DNA of 64,000 bases, taken from assembly GCF_954871325.1 (NCBI RefSeq), contig NC_088777.1:4528509-4592508 (forward strand), written 5' to 3'. This document shows positions 1-55,401 of this stretch, one piece after another; position 1 is the stretch's first letter, and each line of letters begins with the position of its first letter. The translations under genes and the position numbers were made by a program. The DNA comes from Gordionus sp. m RMFG-2023. Lineage: Eukaryota; Nematomorpha; Gordioida; Chordodea; Parachordodidae. The notes under the pieces are model-generated. The model was not told the origin of the DNA, did not search any database, and saw only the letters and a program-made list of their open reading frames with translations.

Positions 1-389
1 GTATTAAAAATTAGATGCGATTACTATACACAATATTGTTACGCTTATATATAAATATATATACATACATATCATTTATTATCTTGGTAAAAGTGTAATA
101 ACAATTAAAAGCGAGAGTATAAAAAAAAATTGTAAATGGTTTATAAAGTATTAGATACAAATTAAATATCAATAAAATTTAATTATATATAAAAACATAT
201 TTAAGGCGAAATGGGGGGTGTATTTTTTTTAACTAATGATTGATTTTTTCCTTAATATTAGTTCGCGCAGAAATGACTCTGACCCTGTATTTTATTTTAT
301 TTTCTAGGAAAGGCCTACAGTTGTAAAAAAAAAATTAGATATGGATTTAAATGCTTAAACATAAAGTCACAGAAATGAGGCAGCTAATA

Positions 390-395
390 TTTATT
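390..395 (-). promoter_or_regulatory. candidate slit polyadenylation signal
   Basis: AATAAA on the minus strand lies about 60 bases past the slit stop. The region is AT-rich, so chance matches are common; another lies near 76-81. Confidence 0.35.
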
Positions 396-453
396 ATATT
401 AAGTTATATTTACACTCGTCACATTGATACCATTTTATATCTTTTATCCATGA

Positions 454-43554
<43,101 letters not shown>

Positions 43555-46138
43555 AATTTTGCCTAAATTATAATTTATTTATTTTTAAAAAAATTCAATT
43601 TCGAAACTACTTTTTTAAAAAATAAATAAATAATAAAATAAATTAATATAATCTGATTTTTCACATATGATTTTTTACTATAATCAAAATTTTATTTATG
43701 TATTTAAATATATATATATTATTTTTATTAATAAAATATTTTTGAAACAGGTAAAAAAAAATATTTAAAAAATATATTAAAAAATAATAATTTTCGATAA
43801 TAAAATTTTTATTTTAATAAAAATGTATAACAAAAAATTTTTTTTAGAAAACATTTAATATTTTTTCTTTTTTATTAAAAAATATATTTTATTTTTTTTT
43901 AATATCAGAAAAACGTAAATTTAATAATGTTTAATTTTATATATTTTTTTAAATTATTAAATTTTTTTTCCTCCTAAATGATCATCAATTCTTCTTTAAT
44001 GTCTTAAAAAATTTTAATAATAATTTTTGATTCTGAAGGAAGGGAAGAAATTCATCTAAACATATTTTTGTTTGTGGGTTCATATTTAAAGAAAATATAG
44101 ACATTATACTATAAATCTGGAAAATAATAGAATTAGAATGAAATATAGAATAGAATAGAATTAGAATATGAAAAGCAGAATAGAAAATAAGGAGACAATG
44201 AAATTATATTGGCTAGGCGTCAGATTTCTCTCCAAAAAAAAATGTTACTTAAATTGTTTATAATATTTAATTAATTTTTTGAAAATAAAATTGAAAATCA
44301 ATATAAAAACAAATTTTATTTTTTATATTTTAGAAGCGTGTTCCTTTGTAAAATAGATTAAATAATGATTTAATAAATCACAATTAATTTAGTTATTTAA
44401 TTTTTTTGCGAAATTAGAAAAAAAAATGCAAAAAAATTATATATTCTAAAGGCAAAGGAGGGAGTTGCTGGAAAATAGTTAAAATTCTCTAGATCCTGAG
44501 CTCATATTTTTTATATCATTTCTACCCCTCTAGATTATTACTCATTTAAAACAGATTATTTTATCAATAAAATATTTCTTTCTACAAGTTTTAAATAATG
44601 ATAAAAATAATTTTCAAATATTTTATTGATTCAAAAAAAAAATTATAATTATTAACCTAATATTTGTGTTTTTTATATATATATTTTATACAATTATTTA
44701 TTTTTTTTTAAAAAAAAAGAAAAAACTTATTGAGGATTTTCGAATCTATAATACTTTTTTAAGCTATTTTCTATAACATCTGTTTTTTTTTAAAAAATCT
44801 ATTGGTTATATAAAAATATACTTTAAAATACATTATAATTACGATACTTATTTTATTATTTTTTATTAAATTAGCATATAATACAACTTGAAAAAATTAA
44901 TTAATTTTTTTTTTAAAAAAAAATTTATATAATTATTATATATTTTTTTAAATTAATACAGGAAAAATATCTAATATAAACTTTGATTTAAAACTCTTTT
45001 ATTATAAAATAAAAATAATAAATTAAACAAATGGAAATAGAGCATTTCTTTAAAAATATTAATTTCTAAAGTTTAGATTATGTATACATCTTTAATTAGG
45101 TTCTATAAAATTTCACCCCTGTTCTAGCGTAAGGTTGTGACCACCAAAAGAAATCGCAATTAAAATCGTCTCGAATTTAAAAAGGGTAAAGTCGCTTGAT
45201 TTATAAATTGTAGGAGGTCTAACATTCAAACCCAGTGCATACCGCGCCTTAGGAAAGGAATGTAGGCTGCACTCGGTGCTAGATGCAGACTGGCTATGCT
45301 GCGGTCTAGTTATCAAATTTCACCTTCACCCCTTCTCCTCATAATTACATTTAGCGGAATTTAGGCCGCATCTCATAAGGCGTATTCAGTTCACATGGTT
45401 TTTTTTTACCAAAAACAGGTCCAAATTGATGGGTTGAATTTTAATTTAAGACGGGAAAAAAGGGGGAATAACAAGCAACACGAAGTCACATATTTTACCT
45501 CGAAATGCGCATATAAAATCGTACTTATTATTGTATGTATAAAAATAAATTTTGATTTGTATTTTCCTTTAGGTCTTAGACGAGGCCCGTACTTAGCGGA
45601 GGGTGGGTGGCAGAGCTATAACCCCCCGTCGCCCCTTCCCAACTAACAAAAAAAATTGAAGGTACAAGGCTAAAAAAATATATTCCGAAAAATATTACCG
45701 TTTTTGTTTTTTTATTTATTTTTAATTAGATAATAATCATCACATATAATATTTATACATTTATTTATATAACATTCACCGCCGAAATAAATAATACTAC
45801 TAAATTTATTATATGCAGTGTTGTTAAAAAATTATATTTATTATGCAAGGCTGTAGATTTCGCTAAAATAAGGCAGGAAGGTTTGGAACCTCTATTTCCC
45901 CAAATCTCGAGGCTTACATATTTTTTTTCGGTTCTATTTATTAACCATTCTAATAAAATTTCCCCACAAAATCATTCATAAATTCTCCCCCCCCCCCCCC
46001 CGCAAGAACTTAAGTATTAGGTATATAAAAAAAAATAGTAACATATAGAATTATATATAAATGAAAAACGAAAATAGGATATCGTTTTTTTAAGTTAATA
46101 ATCTCTATATTTATTTCTAATTCTTGAGCTATCACGTC

Positions 46139-46228
46139 AATTCGGCGCGGAAAATTCGGCGCACGACAATTCGGCGCACGACAATTCGGCGCGACAATTC
46201 AGCGCAGGCGCGGCGACAATTCAGCGCG
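46139..46228. repeat. ATTCGGCGC tandem repeat in AT-rich DNA
   Basis: Five or six units of about 16 bases (AATTCGGCGCACGAC, later AATTCAGCGC), dense in CpG and GCGC. Confidence 0.9.
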
Positions 46229-48586
46229 TATTTATTACAGTTGCAATTTATTATATATTACTTAGTATAAAAAAATAAGGATGATTAAATAGAAATCATT
46301 TTGAATTTTGGTCCTATTAATTATTTCTCCATATTTATTTTTACAAAAATCTCAATTTTATTTACTGAATGTGTAATATAAAAAAATTAACAACCAATAT
46401 TTATACGACGCAAATTTAAAAAAAAAGAAAGAAGAAGAATTTCTTCAAGTTCCAGCAATTTACTTTTCAAATGTAATTAAAAATAGTATCGAATTTATTT
46501 TTCCGATACTGGCGCCTCAACCCATTTTTTATAATTATTTCATTAAGATATATTTGAGTAAATTGTCGAGGTAAAAAAAAGATATTATATTTTGCAGTGG
46601 TGTGCATATTATTAATCTGAATAAATCTTTCACTTGTTATTTGTGCTCTGAATCGTTATTATCTTACTCCCTAAGTTCATTTCACATCCTTTTTAAAAGT
46701 ATTTTTTTTATTTATTTATAACCCCGACTTTTAGACCTATTATTTGGCCCTGAATACATTTCCCTATTTTGCGATACTTTCTCTCCGCAATCTCTTCAGG
46801 AATATCTTCGATACTAATTCCAACAAAACAAACGTGCCTGGGGTACAGTATCGCTTGAAGCCACTTTTTAAACGTACTATTTATAATAATGTCAACCTAT
46901 AGAGGTCGATAGAATCTTACGGGGGACCCTCTTTGCATTAGTGGCGGGACCCTCCATGTTTAATTTACTCCATTTTTTTGACATTTGTTTTTCTATGCCC
47001 CCCCCCTCCCTGAGGCTATCTGGCATCTTTAAATCATAAATCTTTTTTTATATCTGAATATTATATACATGGATGAGAAGGTAATAGAAGATTGCGGAAG
47101 ATGTGCCATCTTCGTTCATTTTTCAGGTGGATAAAATATCTCAATTTTTTTCTTACTTTACTGTATTTCTTTAAATGACAATGTTTAAAATATTTTTCGA
47201 AGCCAAAATAGGAGAATCACATTTCCAAGAAAAATGGCTAACCCGCCACAAATAGATGGATTTTATTGTGGAAAGTTATAATAAAGTTTCTTATTAAATA
47301 TGACAGTCCTAAACAATGATGGACTTGCCATAAAGTTGGCATTGTGCTCATAGAATAGAAAGAGTGGCTGATTAGAAAAAAATAATAATATATTAAATAA
47401 TTTATTTATTTATTATTACCGACACCTTATACGATTATTGACAGGTTCTAATAGACAGAGAAACTACAACTTTAGCATATCTCGCCTTTATTACATCTTC
47501 ATTTTGCCTCCACGGAACATTTAATATATAATTGTCCGTTCCTCATTATATCCCCTTTCGAACGGACACATGGAGCTAGACCCAACAACATAAATATTCA
47601 ATGGCTGCCAACGTTCAATATATCAATAAAATTTGTAATTTCTTTTCTCTTTAATCGGTACTTTATCAATGATAATTTCTATTTTTATAATAAAATATTT
47701 TTTATTTTGAAAATTATTATTATTTTCATCGCGTTAGTTCTCTTTGTGTCACTTCAACCATAATTTATTCATGAGAGCAGGAAGAGTTTTTCACTCCAAT
47801 AGTAACTCCCAAGAAACCCGCATGAAATCCTATCACTTCAAGTAAGTCTCACAATCTTCTTTTCACTCTTCTTAATCCCTTATAGCTTTTCATATATATA
47901 TATATATATATGTATATTTTATAGTCATACATATTTCATATGTGGCTATTTTCAGAGACAATGATTTTTCTAAAGTGGGTGGTTCCTAAGGAAATGTTTC
48001 TAGTAGCAATTTCCTTTTTAGTTACAAACATATGATATTAATCTCTCGAGTAATATTTTTTTTCATAATACACTTCCCTTTTAACCAATGAAATGTTATG
48101 TTGCGCAAAAAAAAGAAGATAAATTTGACAAATTATTAGCCTTTGTTTAGGAAATACAAAAAACTTTCAGAAAGCATGCCCCTAGGAAACTGTCTTGGAA
48201 AAAAAACGTTTTGTCTGGAAATGGCCTTAGATTCAATCTTATATCTATAATAATTATTTAGCTAACCATTTCTTGAATTACATTTTTTTTTATAATCAAT
48301 AAGAAGTCATATTTAATATATATAATAGTAACCGTCAACCACCGTTTAAAATGTTTCTTTCCTTTTAAAAACATATTTTATAAATAATTTTGTGTAAAAA
48401 AAAATTTTTTTTTTTCTATTTTAAATATAAAGTAATAAAATATTTTTTTAAATTATATAACCAAAATTTATATAGCTAAATTTTAGGGTAAAAATTAAGA
48501 GGCATTACCTCCTATACATCCTTCCAATTCATAAAGTCCCATATTCACCGTAAACCATTATGTTATGTAGCATATTGTAGAGATCT

Positions 48587-48893
48587 GCAAAAGTAGGTCC
48601 GAACCGTACCCGACTCGAGGCCTCGGCCCTATTTTAAAATAAATCAGGTTCGGGCCGGGTCGGGTCTGGCTTTGGAAATTTTTATTTTAATATATCTAAA
48701 TTTATCAATTTTATGTTTGATTATTTAACGTGAAATAAAAAAATATTCGATTTTATTTATGGAAACTAGACATCATATAACATATATCATTTATTTTTGA
48801 GTAATTATAAAAATTAATTTCTATATTTAAATAAATTCTAAAAAAATTTCGGGCCGAGCCGGGCTTGAAAAATTAGGCCTGATGCAGATCACT
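48587..48893. mobile_element. hAT MITE (TAGAGATCTGC family), copy B
   Basis: Ends TAGAGATCTGCAAAAGTAGG and TGATGCAGATCACTA; flanks GCATATTG/GTATATTG. Interior GGGCCGGGTCGGGTC blocks. Confidence 0.75.
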
Positions 48894-49257
48894 AGTATAT
48901 ATTGTGTTAAATTAATGCGACAAATAACCTCAGAGGGTTTAATATAAATTGGGCTAAAATTCGCTAATTTATAAAAGACGACGTCAAAAAAAATAAATAA
49001 TATATGAATAAAAAATGATACAATTTAATTTTTTATATATTTTTATTACATGATTTCGCATAAAGTTGCCGATTAAGTTATAGTATTAAAAATAATATTT
49101 TTCTTCTTTTTTATTTTAGTTCATTAAACGTTAAAAATTTTTTTTATAAATATTAACATGGTAATAAAATTGAGCTCCTTTTGGCTATTATTATATAATA
49201 TATATATATATCTTATCCTTGCACCCTTGATGTATTAAGTATCATCTTTCTTTTGTA

Positions 49258-49547
49258 GATTTTGATTTTGGTTTAACCCAAACTCTAGCCTCAAATTTAT
49301 AAATATAATTTATTTTGGCCACGTTTGGTTTGGTTTTCAAAAAATTTTGCCCTTTCCGAATTTTTATAATTACCCAAAATAAAAGATATATGTCTAGTTT
49401 CTATAAATAAAATCAAATATTTTCATTTTACATAAAAAAAAATTCAACATAAAATTGATAAATTTAAGATATATTTTCAAAAAAAATTCCAAGGCCCGAC
49501 CCGACCCGAAGTTTGTTCGGGCTGGGGCCTACTTTTGGAAATTTCTA
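49258..49547. mobile_element. hAT MITE (TAGAGATCTGC family), decayed copy
   Basis: Starts TAGATTTTGATTTTGG, ends GGGGCCTACTTTTGGAAATT. The interior ATATATGTCTAGTTTCTATA matches copies A and B. Confidence 0.55.
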
Positions 49548-49848
49548 ACCTATATACTAAAATCCTGCTACTTCTGTACACTTTCAAATAAAATTATAGT
49601 TCCTCAGTGTAATCTTAATATTATTAGATATTAAGGATAAAACTTATTGAATGTTTATGTCGCATAAAAATTGGTAAAAATTACAAGTTTTAGATATAAG
49701 CGATGATTCTCTTTCGCTTTTATATATAATTTTTAAAAAAAGTATAAAAGGTTTACTGCAAAATCGTATAGAAATTAAACATTATATTGTCATCCATCCA
49801 CAAAAGAGTTTTTGAGATAAAATTTTGAAAATGTTAGCGTTTTTCATG

Positions 49849-49884
<36 letters not shown>

Positions 49885-50117
49885 ACCTCCACTAATATTA
49901 AATAAAACTTTAATAAATAATTTATCAAATTATAAGGATAAAAAGTGCTAAGTAAATGATTTTTTTTTTGCTTAAATTGTGCCTCCAAATAATATACTTA
50001 ATAGCATCAATAATTTATAACTTTTTTAATATACTTTTTTGTGTTATTTATAAAAGTAATATAATATGAGTAAAATTATATGAATTTTTTTTTTATATCA
50101 CGAAAGTTCAAAATTAG

Positions 50118-50389
50118 CAGAGACCTGCAGGAGATATCATTTGCTCGGCCCGGCCCGGTTTTTTTTTCAAAAATCATTTTCGGTCCGGCCCGGTTTTTTT
50201 TTCAAAAATCATTTTCGGTCCGGCCCGGGTTTTTTTTCAAAAATCATTTTCGGTCCGGCCCGGTTTTTTTTTAAAAAATCATTTTCGGTCCGGCCCGGTT
50301 TTTTTTTCAAAAATCATTTTCGGTCCGGCCCGGGTTTTTTTTCAAAAATTTTCAGGCCCGGCCTGGAGGACCGGGCCTGCAGGTCTTTG
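50118..50389. mobile_element. hAT MITE with internal 35-bp GC-rich tandem array
   Basis: Ends CAGAGACCTGCAG and CTGCAGGTCTTTG; flanks AAAATTAG/AAAATTAT. The interior is six or so units of 35 bases (CATTTTCGGTCCGGCCCGG plus T-run and CAAAAAT). Confidence 0.85.
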
Positions 50390-51205
50390 AAAATTATAAA
50401 ATAAAAATGCTGATAAAAAACACTGAATTTTATAAATTCGTTAACTATACAACAAATATTAATTTATATGTTTTTTTGTTTATATTTTTCATCACAACAA
50501 AAATTTATGTCCCATAATTATATTATTTTTTTTTTGAAAATTTTTTATATTTTATAAATATTTTTTTATTAACAAATTTATTGTCAAAAAATTTTTTTTA
50601 AAATATATATAATGAATTAAGATAATAAATTTCTTACCACAGTCCCATATATAATATAAGACAAGGGAAAATTGTAACATATATTCTCCAATTAAATTTT
50701 TTATCGATAATCATATGATTTTTTGTTTTGTTTTTAATTAAAAGTCTACAAAGTTGCGTTATTACTTATAAAATGAAGAGGGTAATATTTTGTACTTTCG
50801 TTATGCAAAGAGTTATATTATCATCCTGTTGAAATCGGGTACAATTAACATATCCTCCGACTCTTTGGTAGATACGTGAATACCGATGTTTAAAGCCGAA
50901 ACATCGATAATGCTAGCAACAAATAGTGTGAAGGAAAAAAAACTAGACTGAGCTAACCCCACCAACGTGATTCTAAGTTGCGGGTGGGTGGGGGGAAGTA
51001 AATACCGGCCGATACTCATAAGGCAAAACTATAAGTTACAGACATGAATCTCATTCTACCTAAACACTTTGACTCGGGGGAGGGCTATATCGAACCGAAA
51101 AATCTCCCTTTACCTATCATCGAGCAAATCTCTATTTCCAACTAACAGACACGGAAGTCAACAAACAGTTCATCGAATAACCTATCATAAAGAAAAAACC
51201 CATAC

Positions 51206-51245
51206 CTTTCTTTATAGCTGCAGACCCTATACCAGCTTTTACCAT
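51206..51245 (-). CDS. possible upstream slit coding exon (tentative)
   Basis: An ATG opens MVKAGIGSAAIKK and ends at a G|gtatgg donor in phase 1. The TTTAG acceptor just before the exon 1 ATG would continue in frame as GKIMILHLF. Only phase and one good donor support it; 7.65 kb separates the two. Confidence 0.2.
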
Positions 51246-53013
51246 GGGGAGGGAAGAGTCATCTCTGTTTTAACATGTACAGCGATGATTCATAATTTTT
51301 ATGAATTAATAAGGTTTGATAATTTTTTTTTTTTAAAATATAAAATTAATTGGTTTTGTAGTTTTAGGTAATATGTTTCATGTTATATTTTACTTTATAC
51401 TTTTATTTTCATTTTTTAAAATAAATAGACCTATTTTTTTTATTAATTAAATTTCTTTTTTTTCAAAATATTTATTTTTATTTTTATTTTTAACTCGCTT
51501 GTAAATTAAATATTTGATTTTTTTTTGGTTGAGTCTTGTTTTTCATATCTATGAATATTTATTTTTTAATCTATATTCCCTCATAAACATTTTACTTAAA
51601 TTAACAAACCTGATATTATCCTTTTAACGGGTTGTCTGCTTTGAAAGGGGGAGGGGGGGGTTACTATTTATAAGACTTTGCTAACTCAGATATTGGGTAC
51701 GACAAGTAATTTTACATTTCTCACCATACAAGCCCCAATAAGGAAGGCATTCTAATATATCCTCCTTTCACAGACTCAAAGATTATCCAAGTAATATTCT
51801 ACTTAATAGTAGAGGCTCAAATCGCAATAGTTACAAAGTAGAAAAAATAAAATATTTTTAAAAAATTCAGATTTTGTTCATTTTATTTTTTAAGCAAATT
51901 TTATACCCTTTATTAGATTTAAAGGATTATTAATTTAGATCCGGTTAAATTTAAAAAATGTTTAAATTTTATAGTTTTTAGTTGTGATAAACTAATAACT
52001 CTAGATTTTAATGATTAGCTCGAATCTTATAGGATTGTTACTAGATCAACTGGTTCTTAGATCATCGTGATAAATTATAAAGTCCGAATAAAGAAAAACA
52101 TTCCTTGCAGCAAAATAAAAGTCTTGCTGGGCTTTTTGATATTTCTTCAAGATTTAGATTTAAAAAATGTGTCAAATTAGGAATGTTACGAATATGTATT
52201 AATTTAATTATTTATTTTTTTAAAGATAAATATTATAATATTTTAGAATACTTTCATTTCATTTATAAAAAATATGTTTTAATTTATAAAATTATCGATA
52301 AATATATTTGTCTAGATAGAATGGACGCATCCTCGTCCCATCAATTTGTTAATGTGCTTTTTACGAATCCAGCTTAAAAATAACGACTAAAATACTTGGA
52401 TGTCTTCTACATTTAAAAAAACCGCCAAAGAGTATTAAATTAAGTTCACACCTTTTTTTTTTAGCTGAATCAACTATCGCAAAATGTTTTTGGGTAGGGC
52501 CAGTTGGCAAAAAGTTGTTTTATGGGCCAATGGCCTGGACAATTAATAGGGTTTAAAAAAATAATCAAGGTAACCTTTTATAAAATTTTAACGGTGTAAT
52601 TTGGCTGGGCCTGATTCTAATATTCAAAATGATGAAAGTAGAGCTAAGGTCAGCGAATTTGATATTGGTTAAGTAACCAAATTGACCATCACAAAATAAT
52701 TTCCTTAGACCCTAAATCCCAATTACTAAAATAAACTGAAATAGATTAGGGAGGTGAATGCAGTCTAATGTATCCGGTAGATTCTACTTAATCTAGTGTT
52801 AGTTGTTTATATTAAAAAAAATTTTTTTACAATTTTGATTTGTAAATTAGAAGGAGGTAAGGAATAGGAAGAGTTTATGTTGAAAGGGGGTAAGGGAAAT
52901 AGAAGATAATTCGTCCGTTCCTTAGGTTGGTGTAAAGTCTCCAGCTAATATGATATGACCAAAGTTCTCTAAACCTTCCAGTTAATATCAGCATAACTAT
53001 AGATTTTAATCTT

Positions 53014-53197
53014 CACGTCAGTCATAAATGCCTATATAACTAAAAATGTAATATTTAATGCACGTCACTCATAAATGTCAATATCGCTAAAAATATCATG
53101 TTTAATCTATACACGTCAGTCACAAATGTCAATATCACTAACAAATATTATATAATTTATGCACGTCAATCGTAAATGTCAATATCACTAACTGAGT
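53014..53197. repeat. 50-bp minisatellite, four units, each starting CACGTCA
   Basis: Units start near 53014, 53061, 53112 and 53162 (spacing 47-51) with the pattern CACGTCA.TC..AAATGTCAA then TATCACTAA and an AT-rich tail. Confidence 0.85.
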
Positions 53198-53680
53198 GAA
53201 TATATTACTTACAGAGTATAAATAACACGTTATACCGGGCCTAAAAATTAGGTCTGATGCAGATGAGTAATTTGAATTGAGAAATGTGTATTTGTTAATT
53301 TTTTTGCATTATAATTACAATTAATATCAATAAATATTAATCGTATGTTTATTCCATACAATATTTAATTTGATCAAATAAATTCCTTATCTGTAATCTA
53401 AATTGAATATTTTTTTTATGCTTAATATAATAATTTCCGAAGTTATGAAACTTTTTGGTAGGGAGCGTAGCGCTGAAACTGAATCTTTTTTTTATTAAAT
53501 GCTTATAAAAATTGAAATGCTAAATCAAAAATTTCATAGCAGCGTGGGCGGGTATAAGATTTTAAGCTTATGAACGGGCATAATTTTTTAAAGAATTAGA
53601 GACAGGTTAAATTTTTATTAAAGCATTCGGACCAACTACGGTGCTAAAAACATACCAATTGAAAAACCTCTATTACCCGA

Positions 53681-53994
53681 TGACATATAATAATACCTAG
53701 AGTGACGATGCAATCATTAAAAGTGTACATCAATGGAAACAGCTCAGGACTCCATTTTGATTACCCATATCATTATTAAAAAATTTTAAACTAGAGGCCG
53801 TTCCTATGCCTTACGCAAACTTTATTAAAGAATTGCCTGATCATCGAGATTATAAGGAAGCAATTTAATAGTAGTTCATGAGAACAATTACTATATGGAT
53901 ATTTAAAATGGCCGGTTCAGCTGATTTGCATTCAACGACGCTTGCAAATGCATTATTATGAATGCATCGTCAGTCTAGGTATTATTATATGTCA
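53681..53994. mobile_element. MITE family TGACATATAATAATACC, copy 5
   Basis: Both ends intact (TGACATATAATAATACCTAG and its inverse at 53975-53994). It is the only copy outside slit. Confidence 0.78.
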
Positions 53995-54342
53995 TTGCTA
54001 GTACCTATCGTATTTATCGGAGGCCGACCCAAATTTAAATTAATGTAGGCAGATTACCCATTCAATATCACGTCCCCATCGTAGCTACATCATTCTGCTC
54101 CTTCTGGCAAGCCGCTGCTCTTAATCATTTTAAAACCGTTTCAAAATCCACAAAGAAAAAAAAACATATCCTCATTTTATAAACTTAAATTATTTTTCAT
54201 GTTCTTATTTTAATAGATTTTTATGTTAAATTTTGATATTTTTTTTTTTAAAAAATATAACTTATCATTATTCTAGCCTTATTTATAAAGCTACATTCAT
54301 CAATGTAAAAGTATATAATAGTGACAAATCATTTCTTTATAT

Positions 54343-54640
54343 TAGGGCTGTGCCGAATAGGGCCGATACCTGTAAAAACCTGGTCCGATCTTTTTAATTT
54401 TATTTTTTATGTATATTTATTTTACATTATTATAATATTTTTTTTTATCTATTATAAATATTTTATTTTTTTTAATTATAGTCTTATTTGTAGAAATAAA
54501 AAAAATTAAATTAAATGTACAAATCGATTTTTTGCATAAAAAATATTGATTTCTTAAATTACATTTGGTTCAAAGAAGGGTGGTGAAAAATCAGTATAAA
54601 TATCGGATCGGTGAAAAATATGTGGATCGGCACAGACCCA
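54343..54640. mobile_element. hAT MITE TAGGGCTGTGCCGA family
   Basis: Ends TAGGGCTGTGCCGA and GGATCGGCACAGACCCA; flanks CTTTATAT/TTTTATAT. A related end fragment lies at about 60000-60093 (GATTGACACAGACCTA). Confidence 0.75.
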
Positions 54641-55113
54641 TTTTATATAGTATCGTTGTAATCTTTATTTATTTCAAAAATTCTTTTTTCCTGATCAATA
54701 TAAATTGTTAGAATCATAAACATTTTTTATAAAACTAAATTATATTTTATTATTTTTTTAAAACATATTTTCAATTATTTATTTAGTTTATAAGAATGTT
54801 CTTAACTTATACACAAATAATTTTCTTAAATATTAAAAAAAATATAAATTGACGCCATTTATCGAATCTGATAGGGAAATTAAATAATACACGTGACCTG
54901 ACCTTAAAATTTTGATATCTGCAGGTTTCTGATATATATTTCACAAAAATAACAACTTCTCTTCATTTTGCCTAATTTTTTATTGCATTTATTCTCATTA
55001 TTTTGTAAAATTTATATTTAAAAACTTCGCATTTTAAAATATATTTAAAAAAATATATATATATATATTATAAATAATTAAATTTAAAAAAAAAAAATTA
55101 AACTCAAAAGTAA

Positions 55114-55119
55114 TTTATT
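55114..55119 (-). promoter_or_regulatory. candidate EDC4 polyadenylation signal
   Basis: AATAAA on the minus strand lies about 220 bases past the EDC4 stop, in AT-rich sequence, so support is weak. Confidence 0.3.
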
Positions 55120-55335
55120 TATAAATGTAGTAAGTAGTAATATTCAAAATAAAACATATTTTATAAAATTTTTAACAACAGTTTCTACGGACATATTTTT
55201 TTTTAAAAAAAAATCAAAAATAAAAGTTTGATTTTCGTCACAAAAATCACCATAAAATTTTTTTGTGCAGATATATTTTACATAAAAAAAATTTTTAAAT
55301 TTTGGATGGAATGATTGCTTCTGAAAATATGAGAT

Positions 55336-55401
55336 TCATAACAATAACTTATCCACTATCATATTGATTTTCTTTAACTTCTTCTTGTGATTTGGAGTAA
55401 G
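55336..55401 (-). CDS. EDC4: EDC4 last exon
   Basis: The translation is LTPNHKKKLKKINMIVDKLL then L-stop, matching the human end (AEPHNSLGKAARRLSLML) in length and helix pattern. Acceptor TTTCAG. Confidence 0.88.
   Translation of the reverse strand, partial: LTPNHKKKLKKINMIVDKLLL

Larger units (their letters stand above)
43555..55335. other. intergenic region between EDC4 3' end and slit
   Basis: 11.8 kb upstream of slit. Recognisable: GC tandem (46139-46228), hAT MITEs (48587, 49258, 50118, 54343), minisatellite (53014-53197), MITE (53681), a fragment of the GGCTCG MITE near 45820-45920, and a possible slit leader exon (51206-51245). 43560-45080 and 51290-52900 are very AT-rich and featureless. 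Slit promoter elements are expected here, but I cannot place one. Confidence 0.7.

Noticed and set aside
45113-45650. Lower-AT stretch with two open frames, possible gene or tRNA
   Set aside because: The frames lack splice structure or recognisable motifs, and no cloverleaf or A/B boxes could be drawn.
50080-50404. Repetitive open frames (FFFKNHFRSGP type)
   Set aside because: Arise from the 35-bp tandem array of the hAT MITE; the period is not a multiple of three, so several frames stay open by chance.
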